Below, piece by piece: positions 6,523 to 15,764 of a stretch of DNA of 64,000 bases (its first letter is position 1; every line of letters starts with the position of its first letter). The notes below the pieces were generated by a model. It was not told where the DNA came from. It was given only the letters and a program-made list of their open reading frames with translations, and made no database searches. Position numbers and translations under genes: made by a program. The stretch comes from Marinomonas ushuaiensis DSM 15871 (GTDB lineage: Bacteria > Pseudomonadota > Gammaproteobacteria > Pseudomonadales > Marinomonadaceae). Location: contig NZ_JAMB01000010.1 of assembly GCF_000521805.1 (NCBI RefSeq), forward strand, positions 1-64,000. Reading direction: 5' to 3'.

Positions 6523-7503
6523 ATGTTTAAGCAGCATTGTAAATCTAACTATATGCATGCGAGTCAACCCGGCTCCTTATCACATCGATTGCGTTTTGAA
6601 GTGGAGCAAACTTTAGCTTCTTTATATGCGGCCCCTTCTTTGATTGATCAGCTTGATAGCTTGTACTTACCCTTTTCTAGTTGGATCGATAAGAAGGCTA
6701 ATATAGGTAAAGGGCCCTTGTTTGTTGGTGTTGGTGGTGCTCAAGGCTGTGGAAAAACGACTTTCTGTAGTGTGATTAGTCGAGTGTTGCGTAAAGGTTT
6801 TGATCTGAATTGTGTTGTACTGAGTTTGGATGATCTATACAGCACTCGATATGATCGACTTAAATACGCTAATCAAACAACGGATATGTTTTCTGTCCGA
6901 GGGGTGCCGGGTACTCATGATATTGAGCTGGCGATGGTGCTTTTTGAAAGGTTGAGAAATCTTAAAGAGGGTGAAGTGATGAGACTTCCTTGTTTTGATA
7001 AATCAATAGACGACCGTAAGGCAGTGCATTTGTGGCAAGAGGTTCAAGGTCCTGTTGATGTTGTTTTGTTTGAGGGTTGGTGCGTTGGTGCTCCGCCGAT
7101 GAATAGTGCTTTAAAGCATCCAATAAACCAACTTGAGCAAGAAATGGATGTAAATGGTCTATGGCGAAAAACAATAAACGATCGTTTAAAGAAAGATTAT
7201 AAAGATTTGTTTGCCAAAATTGATTTGATGCTTTGGATGCAGGCGCCTCATTACGATGTGGTTTATGACTGGCGTAATAAGCAAGAGCGAATGTTAGAAA
7301 GCCACCTTCATGATATTCACGGAATTTTATTGGATACAATTGACTTAAAAGTGATGTCCGAAGAGGAGTTAAGGCGTTTCATGCAGTATTATGAACGGTT
7401 AACCTGTCATTTGTTGGCGGTAATGCCTGACAAAACGGATGTACTTTTTAAATTGAATGAAGCGCAAGAGGTAATAGACATACGTTTTCCTGTTGAGCAC
7501 TAG
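6523..7503 (+). CDS. P-loop kinase, probable D-glycerate 3-kinase
   Basis: 326 residues from ATG 6523, chosen over an upstream in-frame GTG because GGGAGGTG (6509-6516) sits at the right distance. Walker A GGAQGCGKTT is at about 71-80, SLDDLY follows, then RGVPGTHD, FDKSIDDR and the LFEGWCVGAPP motif. These belong to the phosphoribulokinase/uridine kinase-like family that includes plant-type D-glycerate 3-kinase and yeast Tda10. The expected reaction is ATP plus D-glycerate to 3-phosphoglycerate. Substrate assignment is by family only. Confidence 0.65.
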   Translation: MFKQHCKSNYMHASQPGSLSHRLRFEVEQTLASLYAAPSLIDQLDSLYLPFSSWIDKKANIGKGPLFVGVGGAQGCGKTTFCSVISRVLRKGFDLNCVVLSLDDLYSTRYDRLKYANQTTDMFSVRGVPGTHDIELAMVLFERLRNLKEGEVMRLPCFDKSIDDRKAVHLWQEVQGPVDVVLFEGWCVGAPPMNSALKHPINQLEQEMDVNGLWRKTINDRLKKDYKDLFAKIDLMLWMQAPHYDVVYDWRNKQERMLESHLHDIHGILLDTIDLKVMSEEELRRFMQYYERLTCHLLAVMPDKTDVLFKLNEAQEVIDIRFPVEH

Positions 7504-7591
7504 GGTTTGATGTTTTTACTATGTCGAGTGAGAAACTTCAATATGATAGGCTATGTCGAATTAATGTAGCTTATTTTTGGAGAATTAAAGA

Positions 7592-8260
7592 ATGACTGAC
7601 TTATTGCCTTCTGTCATCGTGGAAACTAATGATCAACCTGATGTCGCTATTATTTGGTTGCATGGTCTTGGCTCTGATGGGCATGATTTTGAATCTTTAG
7701 TGCCTGCTTTGTCTTTATCGCCAAATCTTGGTGTGCGTTTTGTCTTCCCTCATGCGCCTAAACGTCCTGTAACAATCAATGGTGGTATGGAAATGCGTGC
7801 TTGGTACGATATTTATGAGATGACGCTTGATCGAAAAGTGGATATGGCCAATATCGATGAATCTTATGATCAGATAGAAGCGTTGATTGACGATCAGATT
7901 AATAAAGGAATTTCTGCTGACCGTATTATCTTGGCAGGTTTTTCTCAGGGTGGTGTTATTGCATATCAAACTGCATTACGAACAAAGCATGCCCTTGCTG
8001 GTATTCTCGCATTATCAACCTATTTGGTTAAAAGTGATGAAGTACCAGAAGCAACAGATTGTGCTAACGGTAAAACACCTATTTTGATTCATCACGGGCG
8101 ACAAGATCCTGTTGTTGTGCCAGCCTTAGGGGGTCAGGCAAGGGATTTGTTAATTTCAAAAGGTTATTCTGTGTCCTATCAAACTTATGAAATGCCGCAC
8201 TCTGTTTGCCCAGAACAGGTTCAAGATATTTCTGTTTGGCTGAATGATCGCTTAGCTTAA
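7592..8260 (+). CDS. Carboxylesterase, phospholipase/carboxylesterase family
   Basis: 222 residues, an alpha/beta hydrolase with oxyanion-side HGLGSDGHDF (24-33), nucleophile Ser118 in GFSQGG, Asp172 in HGRQDPVV and His203 in MPHSV. This is the complete triad of the broad-specificity esterase family (Pseudomonas carboxylesterase II, acyl-protein thioesterase-like). It is cytoplasmic, with no signal peptide. An SD-like GGAG at 7579-7582 supports ATG 7592. The natural substrate is unknown. Confidence 0.85.
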   Translation: MTDLLPSVIVETNDQPDVAIIWLHGLGSDGHDFESLVPALSLSPNLGVRFVFPHAPKRPVTINGGMEMRAWYDIYEMTLDRKVDMANIDESYDQIEALIDDQINKGISADRIILAGFSQGGVIAYQTALRTKHALAGILALSTYLVKSDEVPEATDCANGKTPILIHHGRQDPVVVPALGGQARDLLISKGYSVSYQTYEMPHSVCPEQVQDISVWLNDRLA

Positions 8261-8377
8261 CCCGCTTTTATCCTTAGATTTTGTTATGTCTATATAGTGG
8301 ACATCTTGAATAACTTTATTTTCTATAAAAAAGTCAGATGTGATGGCTTAGTGTTTTAGCTTTGGATTGAATTTATT

Positions 8378-8836
8378 ATGTCTTTAACTGTGTTTCTAAT
8401 TTTTTTGTTTGTTGCTATGGGCGTTATAGCTGTGTCTACTTGGTTTATTTTTCGCCAAATTAGGCTTAATAAAGTGCGTGAGCAGAGAGTTGTGGATGGC
8501 GAGGCGAGAGTTGCTGCTGAACGCCAGAAGCGTATTGATAGCATTAATGTGCTCTTAAAAGTTGCTAATACCAAGGAAATAAACTGGGTTGAAGCGAGTA
8601 TTAGAATTAAAAATTTGCTAGATCAATTAGGTGTAGATTTATCTGGGCATGAGGATATCTCCGCTTTTTATATAGTAACTGAAAAGACAGAGCATATTCC
8701 AACGCATGAGCAGTGGAAAGATTTGCCCAAAGAGGCAAAAGTGAAGTTTCGTCGGGAAATGGGAGCTTGTGAAAAGGATTATGTCGAGCACTTATTGCGT
8801 GCTCGAGATGCTCTTAGTGCTCATTCTTTTTCTTAA
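8378..8836 (+). CDS. DUF2489-family membrane-anchored protein
   Basis: 152 residues: one N-terminal transmembrane helix (about 3-25), a basic helical stretch, then a soluble domain (INVLLKVANTKEINWVEASIRIKNLL and the C-terminal FRREMGACEKDYVEHLL) that I recognise as DUF2489, a gammaproteobacterial family without known function. It probably faces the cytoplasm, since the positive residues RQIRLNKVREQR follow the helix. It is a single-gene unit. Confidence 0.65.
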   Translation: MSLTVFLIFLFVAMGVIAVSTWFIFRQIRLNKVREQRVVDGEARVAAERQKRIDSINVLLKVANTKEINWVEASIRIKNLLDQLGVDLSGHEDISAFYIVTEKTEHIPTHEQWKDLPKEAKVKFRREMGACEKDYVEHLLRARDALSAHSFS

Positions 8837-9135
8837 TTCTTGATGTCTGTGAGTAGCTATTACATTTCTTCTTAAGAATATAGTATGTTTTTGTTAATGA
8901 TGGCTAAATATAGAGCCTTGTTGGTTTTGAGCTTGTAGGCCTCTATTTACGGCCTTTTAAACACTTTTCGTGCTTAAGTATCTTTACGATAAAGCTGTTT
9001 ATTTATGAATAAGAGTTGTGTACAAACTATGTATTTATTAAATAGCCACGCAAATATGGTTTTTTAAGAAGTAAAAAATGTAAATAGAAACACTATTAAG
9101 TGTGTTTACCAACGGATAATGATGGAGCAAGTAAT
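8837..9135. other. Intergenic region before mscS
   Basis: About 300 bases without a gene. An imperfect hairpin (about 8907-8951, TAAATATAGAG against CTCTATTTA) is visible but has no T-run, so I do not call it a terminator. The mscS ribosome-binding site GGAG (9124-9127) closes the region. Confidence 0.4.
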
Positions 9136-9966
9136 ATGAATGATATACAGGATTTATTGGATCAAGGATCCGCATGGTTGCCGCTTATAACGGATGGATT
9201 GATTAATCTGTTTATAGGTTTGGTTATATTTTTTATTGGCAAGTTTGTTGCCTCTAAAGTAGCCAAATGGTGCGAAAGTCGCATGTTGAAATCTTCTGTT
9301 GATAAAGCAGTAGCAGGTTTTACATCAAGTATTCTTTACGCTTTGATGTTTGCAGCGGTTGCCTTGATGGCGCTAGGTCAAATTGGTGTTGAAACAACGT
9401 CTTTTATTGCGATTCTTGGTGCGGCGGGTTTAGCTGTTGGTTTGGCATTGCAAGGTTCGCTGTCTAATTTTGCTTCAGGCGTACTTATTATTATTTTGCG
9501 ACCCTTTAAAAGCGGCGATTTTATTGATGGTGCAGGACAAATGGGTACGGTAGATCGTATCGAGCTTTTTCACACTTATTTAAAAACGACGGATAACCGC
9601 GTTGTTATTATTCCTAATTCAGCAATGATGAATGGTTCGATTGTTAACTTCTCTCGTGAAAAAACGCGTCGTGTAGATCTTGTTGTTGGCATTAGTTATG
9701 ACGCAGACATTCGTTTGGCAAAACAGATTATGCAAGAAATTGTATTGGCAGACGATCGTATTTTAAAAGATCCTGAATGTACTATTGCGCTTTCTGAATT
9801 AGCAGATAGCTCTGTTAATTTTGTTGTTCGTCCTTGGGTTAATGCTGCCGACTATTGGGTAGTTCGTGCAGATTTTCTTGAAAAAGTGAAGTATGCATTT
9901 GATGAGCGTGGTGTTGGTATTCCTTACCCACAAATGGATGTTCATCTTCACAAACAAGAATCATAA
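9136..9966 (+). CDS. mscS: Small-conductance mechanosensitive channel MscS
   Basis: 276 residues from ATG 9136 (GGAG upstream); the in-frame GTG 12 codons earlier lacks a Shine-Dalgarno. Three transmembrane helices are followed by the MscS beta and C-terminal cytoplasmic domains. The pore helix and signature GAAGLAVGLALQGSLSNFASG are diagnostic. The inner membrane channel opens on hypo-osmotic shock to release solutes. E. coli MscS is 286 residues, so this is full length. A strong terminator follows. Confidence 0.93.
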   Translation: MNDIQDLLDQGSAWLPLITDGLINLFIGLVIFFIGKFVASKVAKWCESRMLKSSVDKAVAGFTSSILYALMFAAVALMALGQIGVETTSFIAILGAAGLAVGLALQGSLSNFASGVLIIILRPFKSGDFIDGAGQMGTVDRIELFHTYLKTTDNRVVIIPNSAMMNGSIVNFSREKTRRVDLVVGISYDADIRLAKQIMQEIVLADDRILKDPECTIALSELADSSVNFVVRPWVNAADYWVVRADFLEKVKYAFDERGVGIPYPQMDVHLHKQES

Positions 9967-9986
9967 TATTTGAGATTCACGTTTTC

Positions 9987-10029
9987 AAAATGCCGCCAAG
10001 TGATTACTATTGCTTAGCGGCATTTTTGT
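9987..10029 (+). terminator. Rho-independent terminator after mscS
   Basis: Stem AAAATGCCGC (9987-9996) pairs with GCGGCATTTT (10017-10026) across a 20-base loop and runs into T residues. Confidence 0.8.
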
Positions 10030-10083
10030 TTCTGTTGAGTAAGAGTTTGTCGCGTTCAATTTTTTAATTCTAGGTTGTTGTTA

Positions 10084-10590
10084 ATGAGTCGTTATCGTCC
10101 ACCATCTCCACCTAAATCTGCATATATCACACACGAAGGAGCTCAGACCTTGCTGGCTGAGCTTAAGTATTTGTGGAAAGAAAAGCGTCCAGCTGTTACG
10201 GAAACCGTTCGAGAGGCAGCAGCGCAAGGCGATCGTTCGGAGAATGCGGAATACATATATGGGAAAAAGCAGTTGCGTGAGATAGACAGTCGAGTGCGCT
10301 ATTTAGAAAAGCGTTTGGATATCTGTACTGTGGTTGATCGTCTTCCCGCAGATCAGGCACGCGTTTTTTTTGGTGCTTGGGTGACCTTAGAGGATGAAGG
10401 TGGCGAGCTGCGTACGCATCGTATCGTAGGGCCAGATGAATTGGATCACAATTCAGCCTATATAAGTGTTGATTCTCCTGTAGCTCGCGCATTACTTAAA
10501 AAACAAGAGGGTGATGAGGTGATCATTCGCCTTGCCGCAGGTGAGAAAAACTATTTTATTGATACAGTTGAGTATCGTTTGTTAGCTTGA
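10084..10590 (+). CDS. greB: Transcription elongation factor GreB
   Basis: 168 residues. The N-terminal coiled coil contains the GreA/GreB acidic tip region (AAAQGDRSENAEYIYGKKQL). The C-terminal FKBP-like domain follows. Arg/Tyr placement (ENAEYIYGKKQLREIDSRVRYLEKRL) fits GreB rather than GreA. It rescues backtracked RNA polymerase by stimulating transcript cleavage. ATG 10084 follows a weak AGG; two TTG codons just upstream are less likely. The 3' end overlaps the convergent Nudix gene by 9 bases. Confidence 0.92.
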   Translation: MSRYRPPSPPKSAYITHEGAQTLLAELKYLWKEKRPAVTETVREAAAQGDRSENAEYIYGKKQLREIDSRVRYLEKRLDICTVVDRLPADQARVFFGAWVTLEDEGGELRTHRIVGPDELDHNSAYISVDSPVARALLKKQEGDEVIIRLAAGEKNYFIDTVEYRLLA

Positions 10591-11130
10591 TGATAGTTGG
10601 TTTGCGGAAATTACGTCGTCATGAAAACCGTAATGGCCATTTTTATGATCTTTGATAAAAAGTTTTAATGTTTTACTTACGCTGCTAAAGGCTAACTCAT
10701 CCCAGGGTATGTCTTCCAAGTCAAATAATGCTACTTCAGAACTCTCTTCTGTGGCATGAAAGTCGTCTCGCTCTAATTCGGCAATATAAAACAAGTGAAC
10801 TTGATTTATATGAGGAATACTAAACATGCTAAAGGCTTGTTTGCACACGGCAATCGAGCCGCTTTCTTCTAAAGTTTCCCTTAATGCGCCTTCACTTGTG
10901 CTTTCTTGGTTTTCCATAAAGCCTGCAGGCAGTGTCCAGAAGCCAAAACGAGGTTCGATGTTTCTTCGGCATAATAAAACTTGGCCTTCATAAAGAGGAA
11001 TGGTCCCTGTTATTATTCTCGGGTTGTCATACTCTATGTGTTCGCAATTTGGACACACTGCTCTGGCGCGATTATCCCCAATAGGGATGCTCATATTTAC
11101 GGAGTGGCCGCATTTCGAGCAGTATCTCAT
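10582..11130 (-). CDS. Zinc-ribbon Nudix hydrolase
   Basis: 182 residues. An N-terminal zinc ribbon has Cys4, Cys7, Cys26 and Cys29. A Nudix domain follows, with its box from Gly70 (AGFMENQESTSEGALRETLEE, GX5EX7REXXEE form). This layout is shared with NADH pyrophosphatase-like and ADP-ribose or FAD-type Nudix enzymes, but the protein is shorter than NudC. Convergent with greB; it precedes corB in the opposite direction by 9 bases, so corB and this gene share a strand and probably a transcript. Substrate unknown. Confidence 0.8.
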   Translation of the reverse strand: MRYCSKCGHSVNMSIPIGDNRARAVCPNCEHIEYDNPRIITGTIPLYEGQVLLCRRNIEPRFGFWTLPAGFMENQESTSEGALRETLEESGSIAVCKQAFSMFSIPHINQVHLFYIAELERDDFHATEESSEVALFDLEDIPWDELAFSSVSKTLKLFIKDHKNGHYGFHDDVISANQLSSS

Positions 11131-11139
11131 TGTGTTACC

Positions 11140-12396
11140 TTACCGTTTTATATGAAGTTTTGCGTATTTGACGACTTTGTCTTCTATTTCTAGGATCTCA
11201 ATCATGTAATGCCCAACCCATAAGCTGATTGGGTGCTCTGGGATGAATTCCAATGTTTCAATGATAAGTCCGTTCAGCGTTTTTGGGCCATCTGTTGGTA
11301 AATGCCAATTTAGTACTTTGTTAATTTCCCTGATGTGTGTTGACCCTTCAATTCTGAATGAGCCATCGTCGAGTGTTTGAATTTCTTCTTCTTCGTCCTG
11401 AGTTGGTGGAGAGAACTCACCCACAATCTCTTCGAGTACGTCTTCCAGGGCTGCAATTCCTTGAACATCACCATATTCATCAACAACGACGCCCATTTGT
11501 TGGTGGTCTTTTTGGAAATTTAATAACACTGTGTTTAGTGAGGTGCTCTCTGGGATGAAGTAAGGTTCGACAGTCGCTTTTAATAGTGCGGCTTTAGAAG
11601 GCGTTGGATCACGAAGGAAAACTGCGGCGTGTCTAGCATGCAGAATACCGATGACTTTATTTATCTCACCATTATAGACGGGCATTCTTGTGTGTCTACT
11701 TTGACATATTTGGTCGATAATTTCTTCTATAGAATCTTCAATGTCGATACCAACAACCTCATTACGAGGGATCATGATATCTTCAACAGATACTTTTTCT
11801 AAATCTAAAATAGAAATTAGCATTTCCTGGTGGGCAGCAGGTATTAAGCCGCTGGCTTCGTTCACGACGGTTCTGAGCTCTTCAGAATCAAGTGTGTCGT
11901 GATTGTTTTGAGAGGCGTGAACACCAATTAAGCGCAATAAACCATTTGATAAACCATTTACAATCCATACTAATGGATAAAGTGCTTTTAATAGAATGGC
12001 CAGTATCCAAGAAGCAGGGAAAGCTATTTTTTCTGGATGAATAGCTGCTAACGTCTTAGGTGTCACTTCTGCGAAAATCAATACAACCATGGTAAGTGCT
12101 GCTGTTGCTATTGCTATACCAGCATCGCCCCATAGGCGAACTGCAATGATAGTTGCAATTGCGGAGGCAAGGATATTAACAAAGTTATTTCCTATTAAAA
12201 TAACACCGATAAGTCTATCTGGTCGTTCAAGAAGGGAACTTACTTTCATTGCAGATCGGTTCTTATTTTTCACAAGGTGCTTGAGTCGATATTTATTAAT
12301 CGACAGCATCCCTGTCTCAGAACTCGAAAAGAAAGCAGAAAGCAAAATTAGACAAAAAAGTATTCCACCAAGAATACCTAAGGGTACTTCGTTCAA
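11140..12396 (-). CDS. CorB/CNNM-type transporter (DUF21-CBS-CorC_HlyC)
   Basis: 418 residues: a DUF21 transmembrane domain (about 5-170, four helices, LLSAFFSSSETGMLSINKYR), a tandem CBS pair (about 200-330) and a C-terminal CorC_HlyC domain. The family links to Mg2+ (and Co2+) export or homeostasis, often written CorB/YfjD. The start is TTG at 12394-12396; later ATG codons would remove the first membrane helix. GAGG lies about 11 bases upstream. The Nudix gene follows in the same direction. Confidence 0.85.
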   Translation of the reverse strand: MNEVPLGILGGILFCLILLSAFFSSSETGMLSINKYRLKHLVKNKNRSAMKVSSLLERPDRLIGVILIGNNFVNILASAIATIIAVRLWGDAGIAIATAALTMVVLIFAEVTPKTLAAIHPEKIAFPASWILAILLKALYPLVWIVNGLSNGLLRLIGVHASQNNHDTLDSEELRTVVNEASGLIPAAHQEMLISILDLEKVSVEDIMIPRNEVVGIDIEDSIEEIIDQICQSRHTRMPVYNGEINKVIGILHARHAAVFLRDPTPSKAALLKATVEPYFIPESTSLNTVLLNFQKDHQQMGVVVDEYGDVQGIAALEDVLEEIVGEFSPPTQDEEEEIQTLDDGSFRIEGSTHIREINKVLNWHLPTDGPKTLNGLIIETLEFIPEHPISLWVGHYMIEILEIEDKVVKYAKLHIKR

Positions 12397-12478
12397 AAAG
12401 GGATCGCCTCAATTATTTAGATAAATGGATTATTGGTTCTTAAGATCTTGCTGTCAAACTACTTCGTCAATTTGTCGA

Positions 12479-13246
12479 CTATTGTAGTAATATTTGTAGG
12501 ACGATCTTACTTCCGAAGTAGCCGAGCATGAGTAGAAAAAAGCCACTAAGCGTTAACTTAACGGCTAGTTGGCCACGCCAGCCAACTAAATGTCTACCCA
12601 ATAAAAGGCCAGAAAAAACAAACCAGGAGGCAATTGTAAAAAACGTTTTATGAGCAAGGTGCTGTGCGAACATGTCTTCAATAAAATAGAAGCCAGTCGC
12701 AATGGTTATTGTGAGTAAGATTGATGCCGCCCAGATAAATTCAAACATGAGTTGCTCTAGAACCTGTAATGGAGGAACTCGAAGCAGCTGTTTTAATTTA
12801 TGGTGTTTTAGTTGGTACTCTTGCATTGATAGTAAAATGGCGACACCGCAGGCAGCAGTGAATAAACTGTAGGCTGCAGAAGCGATAAGAATATGAGCGC
12901 TTGTTCCCCACGAGTTACTATACAGTTGCATCAAGTCCCATGGTTCAATAGCATTTAAGGTTATAATGACCGCGCCTAGAGATAAGGCTGTTCCTAATAG
13001 AATGGAGAGGTCTTTATCTCGGTTACTAAACCAAAGTAAGCTGTTTCCAATGATCGCGATTAATAAACCAATGGTTAAAAAATTAAAACCATCGCGATTG
13101 AGTAATAATTGTGTCAATGAAAAAGTGTGAGCCGCGATAGCAATCGCCCCAACGTATTGTGTGTAGCGTCGTTCAGGGCGAAAGAAGTATGCTGCGCTAG
13201 CAACTAAACAAGCAATACAAGCAAGCCAAAGCGATAATTGAATCAT
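12479..13246 (-). CDS. ypjD: CcsA/YpjD-family inner membrane protein
   Basis: 255 residues, about eight transmembrane helices, with the cytochrome c assembly (CcmC/CcsA) family pattern: GTSAHILIASAAYSLFTAACG and LAHKTFFTIASWFVFSGLLLGRHLVGWRG, with conserved His residues. In gammaproteobacteria the YpjD branch is regularly divergent from ffh, as here, and its exact role is unsettled. I start it at ATG 13246 (MIQLSLWLA). The open frame runs on to 13852 but that part is antisense to ffh. Confidence 0.85.
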   Translation of the reverse strand: MIQLSLWLACIACLVASAAYFFRPERRYTQYVGAIAIAAHTFSLTQLLLNRDGFNFLTIGLLIAIIGNSLLWFSNRDKDLSILLGTALSLGAVIITLNAIEPWDLMQLYSNSWGTSAHILIASAAYSLFTAACGVAILLSMQEYQLKHHKLKQLLRVPPLQVLEQLMFEFIWAASILLTITIATGFYFIEDMFAQHLAHKTFFTIASWFVFSGLLLGRHLVGWRGQLAVKLTLSGFFLLMLGYFGSKIVLQILLQ

Positions 13247-13373
13247 GAAACTAAAGTTCCGCAGGGTAAAGGTATAGGGTGAAAAACATTTATCCGTTAT
13301 AATAGAGGCAATTTCACCTTGGATAAACTGAAACTGTAGGTTTTTTCCATTTAGAGCAAAATTTGAGGGCAAT

Positions 13374-14756
13374 ATGTTCGACAATTTATCGAATCGTTTA
13401 ACTTCCTCGCTTGACCGTATTCGGGGTCGAGCTAAATTAACAGAAGATAATATACAGGAAGTCTTGCGCGAAGTGCGTATGGCGCTTCTTGAGGCAGATG
13501 TAGCTCTGCCGGTTGTAAAAGACTTTATTGCTGCTGTTAAAGAGCGCGCAATAGGTGCTGAGGTTTCAAAGAGCCTAAGTCCTGGCCAAGTATTCTTAAA
13601 GATAGTTAAACAAGAACTTGAAAATGTAATGGGCCAAGCGAACGATGGTTTGAACCTTCGTGTTGCGGGTCCTGCTGTTATTCTGTTGGCTGGTTTGCAG
13701 GGTGCAGGTAAAACTACCTCTGCTGCTAAGCTGGCAAAATATCTAAAAGAACGTGAAAAGAAATCCGTTTCTGTTGTCAGTGCTGATGTATATCGTCCAG
13801 CCGCTATTAAACAGCTTGAAACGCTGGCTGGCGAAGTGGGTGTGGATTTCATTCCGAGCGATTTGTCACAAAAGCCTATTGATATTGTTAATGGTGCGAT
13901 TGATTACGCTAAAAAAGCACACAAAGATGTTTTGATTGTTGATACTGCAGGTCGTTTAGCTATTGATGACGACATGATGGCAGAAATCAAGGCATTACAT
14001 GCTGCAGTTAACCCGATTGAAACCTTATTTGTTGTCGATGCAATGACAGGGCAAGATGCTGCAAACACTGCTAAAGCGTTTGGCGATGTGTTGCCGCTAA
14101 CCGGTGTTATTTTGACGAAAACAGATGGTGATGCCCGAGGTGGTGCTGCTTTATCTGTTCGTCATATCACTGGTAAGCCTATTAAGTTCTTGGGTGTCGG
14201 TGAAAAAACAGATGCACTAGAACCTTTCCACCCTGACCGTCTTGCTTCTCGTATTTTGGGGATGGGCGATATGCTTTCTCTTATCGAGGAAGCAGAGCAG
14301 AAAATTGATAAAGAGAAAGCCGAGAAGCTTGCTGGTAAATTAAAAAAAGGCAAAGGCTTTGATTTAGAAGACTTTAAAGAGCAGCTTCAGCAAATGAAAA
14401 ACATGGGCGGCATGAGCTCCATGTTAGATAAGCTTCCTGGTATGGGGCAGTTGGGGAATATCCAAGATAAAGTGAACGACAAAATGTTCGTTCAAATGGA
14501 GGCCTTAATTAATTCTATGACACCTGCAGAGCGTCGCAATCCTGATGTTATAAATGGTTCTAGAAAAAAACGTATTTCAGCGGGTGCTGGGTTGCAAATC
14601 CAAGATTTGAATCGTTTGCTTAAGCAGCATAAGCAAATGCAAAAAATGATGAAGAAATTTAGCTCTAAAGGTGGGATGCAGAAAATGATGCGCGGACTAG
14701 GTGGTATGATGCCTGGCGGTGGTATGCCAGGAGGCGGCGGTTTCCCTAAAATGTAG
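13374..14756 (+). CDS. ffh: Signal recognition particle protein Ffh
   Basis: 460 residues: N domain (1-~85), GTPase G domain with P-loop GLQGAGKTTSAAKLA, DTAGRL and TKTDGDARGG motifs, then a Met-rich M domain (KMGGMSSMLDK-type helices) ending in a Gly/Met-rich tail. It binds 4.5S RNA and signal sequences and docks with FtsY for cotranslational membrane targeting. Divergent from ypjD and followed by a terminator, then rpsP. Full family length. Confidence 0.97.
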   Translation: MFDNLSNRLTSSLDRIRGRAKLTEDNIQEVLREVRMALLEADVALPVVKDFIAAVKERAIGAEVSKSLSPGQVFLKIVKQELENVMGQANDGLNLRVAGPAVILLAGLQGAGKTTSAAKLAKYLKEREKKSVSVVSADVYRPAAIKQLETLAGEVGVDFIPSDLSQKPIDIVNGAIDYAKKAHKDVLIVDTAGRLAIDDDMMAEIKALHAAVNPIETLFVVDAMTGQDAANTAKAFGDVLPLTGVILTKTDGDARGGAALSVRHITGKPIKFLGVGEKTDALEPFHPDRLASRILGMGDMLSLIEEAEQKIDKEKAEKLAGKLKKGKGFDLEDFKEQLQQMKNMGGMSSMLDKLPGMGQLGNIQDKVNDKMFVQMEALINSMTPAERRNPDVINGSRKKRISAGAGLQIQDLNRLLKQHKQMQKMMKKFSSKGGMQKMMRGLGGMMPGGGMPGGGGFPKM

Positions 14757-14808
14757 AGTGAATTAGCTGTTTTTACTGGTGGTTTTTTAAAAACTGTCAG
14801 TTTATTTG

Positions 14809-14838
14809 AAAGGGCGAGTAAATCGCCCTTTTGTTTTT
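14809..14838 (+). terminator. Terminator between ffh and rpsP
   Basis: AAAGGGCGA (14809-14817), loop GTAAA, TCGCCCTTT (14823-14831), then TTGTTTTT. It separates ffh from the ribosomal operon. Confidence 0.85.
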
Positions 14839-14932
14839 CTGGTTTATCGACTAGAATATGCCGCCTTCTTGTAGTATGAGTCTAAAATTCGACTCGGCAA
14901 GGGGGTTTCTTAAGCAATAAGGAGCCAATAAT

Positions 14933-15181
14933 ATGGTAACTATTCGTCTTTCTCGTGGTGGCTCTAAAAAGCGCCCATTCTATCATTTGAACGTGGCTGA
15001 TAGCCGTCGTGCACGTGATGGTCGTTACATCGAGCGTTTGGGTTTCTTTAACCCTGTTGCTCGTGGTCAAGAAGAACGTCTACGCATCGATCTAGATCGC
15101 GTAAATCATTGGGTTAGCCAAGGCGCTCAACTTTCTGACCGTGCTGCGCAGCTTGTAAAAGATGCTAGCAAAAACGCTTAA
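14933..15181 (+). CDS. rpsP: 30S ribosomal protein S16
   Basis: 82 residues with the S16 opening [19 protein letters not shown] and the [14 protein letters not shown] signature. AAGGAG at 14919-14924 fits the start. It is first in the conserved rpsP-rimM-trmD-rplS operon, with 15 bases to rimM. Confidence 0.97.
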   Translation: MVTIRLSRGGSKKRPFYHLNVADSRRARDGRYIERLGFFNPVARGQEERLRIDLDRVNHWVSQGAQLSDRAAQLVKDASKNA

Positions 15182-15196
15182 TATTGAGGTAATGCT

Positions 15197-15742
15197 ATGT
15201 CTACATTAAAACAAGCGGCCGCTCCTGAGCAAGCCCTTGTCGTTGGACGCATTACATCAGTTTACGGTGTTAAAGGGTGGGTGAAGTTATATTCACACAC
15301 CGACCCAATGCAAGGAATCTTTGATTACAAGCATTGGTGGTTGAAAACTCCTAGTGGGTGGAAAACCATAGAATTAAGCCAAGGGCGTTTGCAAGGGCGT
15401 GGTTTGGTTGCATCGGTTAAAGGTTATAGCGACAGAGATCAAGTAAAAGAGATCTGCGGTATGGATGTTTATATCGATAGCAAAGAGCTACCAGCATTAG
15501 ATGAAGGTGATTATTACTGGAGTCAGTTGGAAGGTCTAAGGGTTATTACCAAAGAGGGTGTCCTCTTGGGGAAGGTTTCTCAACTTATGGAAACCGGTGC
15601 GAATGATGTTGTTGTTATCCGTGCGTGTGAAGGCAGTTTTGATCGTGAAGAGCGCCTAATTCCTTATGCTCCTGGAACGTATGTTTTAAATGTCAATTTA
15701 GAACTGCAGGAAATGGTAGTTGATTGGGATCCGGAATTTTAA
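15197..15742 (+). CDS. rimM: Ribosome maturation factor RimM
   Basis: 181 residues. The N-terminal RimM barrel starts at VVGRITSVYGVKGWVKLYS and the PRC-barrel covers the C-terminal half (YYWSQLEGLRVI, then GANDVVVIR and IPYAPGTYVL). It assists 30S head maturation and binds S19. It lies between rpsP and trmD in the usual order, with 22 bases to trmD. Confidence 0.95.
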   Translation: MSTLKQAAAPEQALVVGRITSVYGVKGWVKLYSHTDPMQGIFDYKHWWLKTPSGWKTIELSQGRLQGRGLVASVKGYSDRDQVKEICGMDVYIDSKELPALDEGDYYWSQLEGLRVITKEGVLLGKVSQLMETGANDVVVIRACEGSFDREERLIPYAPGTYVLNVNLELQEMVVDWDPEF

Positions 15743-15764
15743 ACGAAGAAGCTGAGGTCGCAAC

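Noticed and set aside
8907-8951. Hairpin after the DUF2489 gene as a terminator
   Set aside because: The stem is imperfect and no T-run follows.
13247-13852. N-terminal extension of the ypjD frame by about 200 codons
   Set aside because: It is antisense to the 5' part of ffh and its translation has no membrane pattern; the CcsA-type protein begins at ATG 13246.
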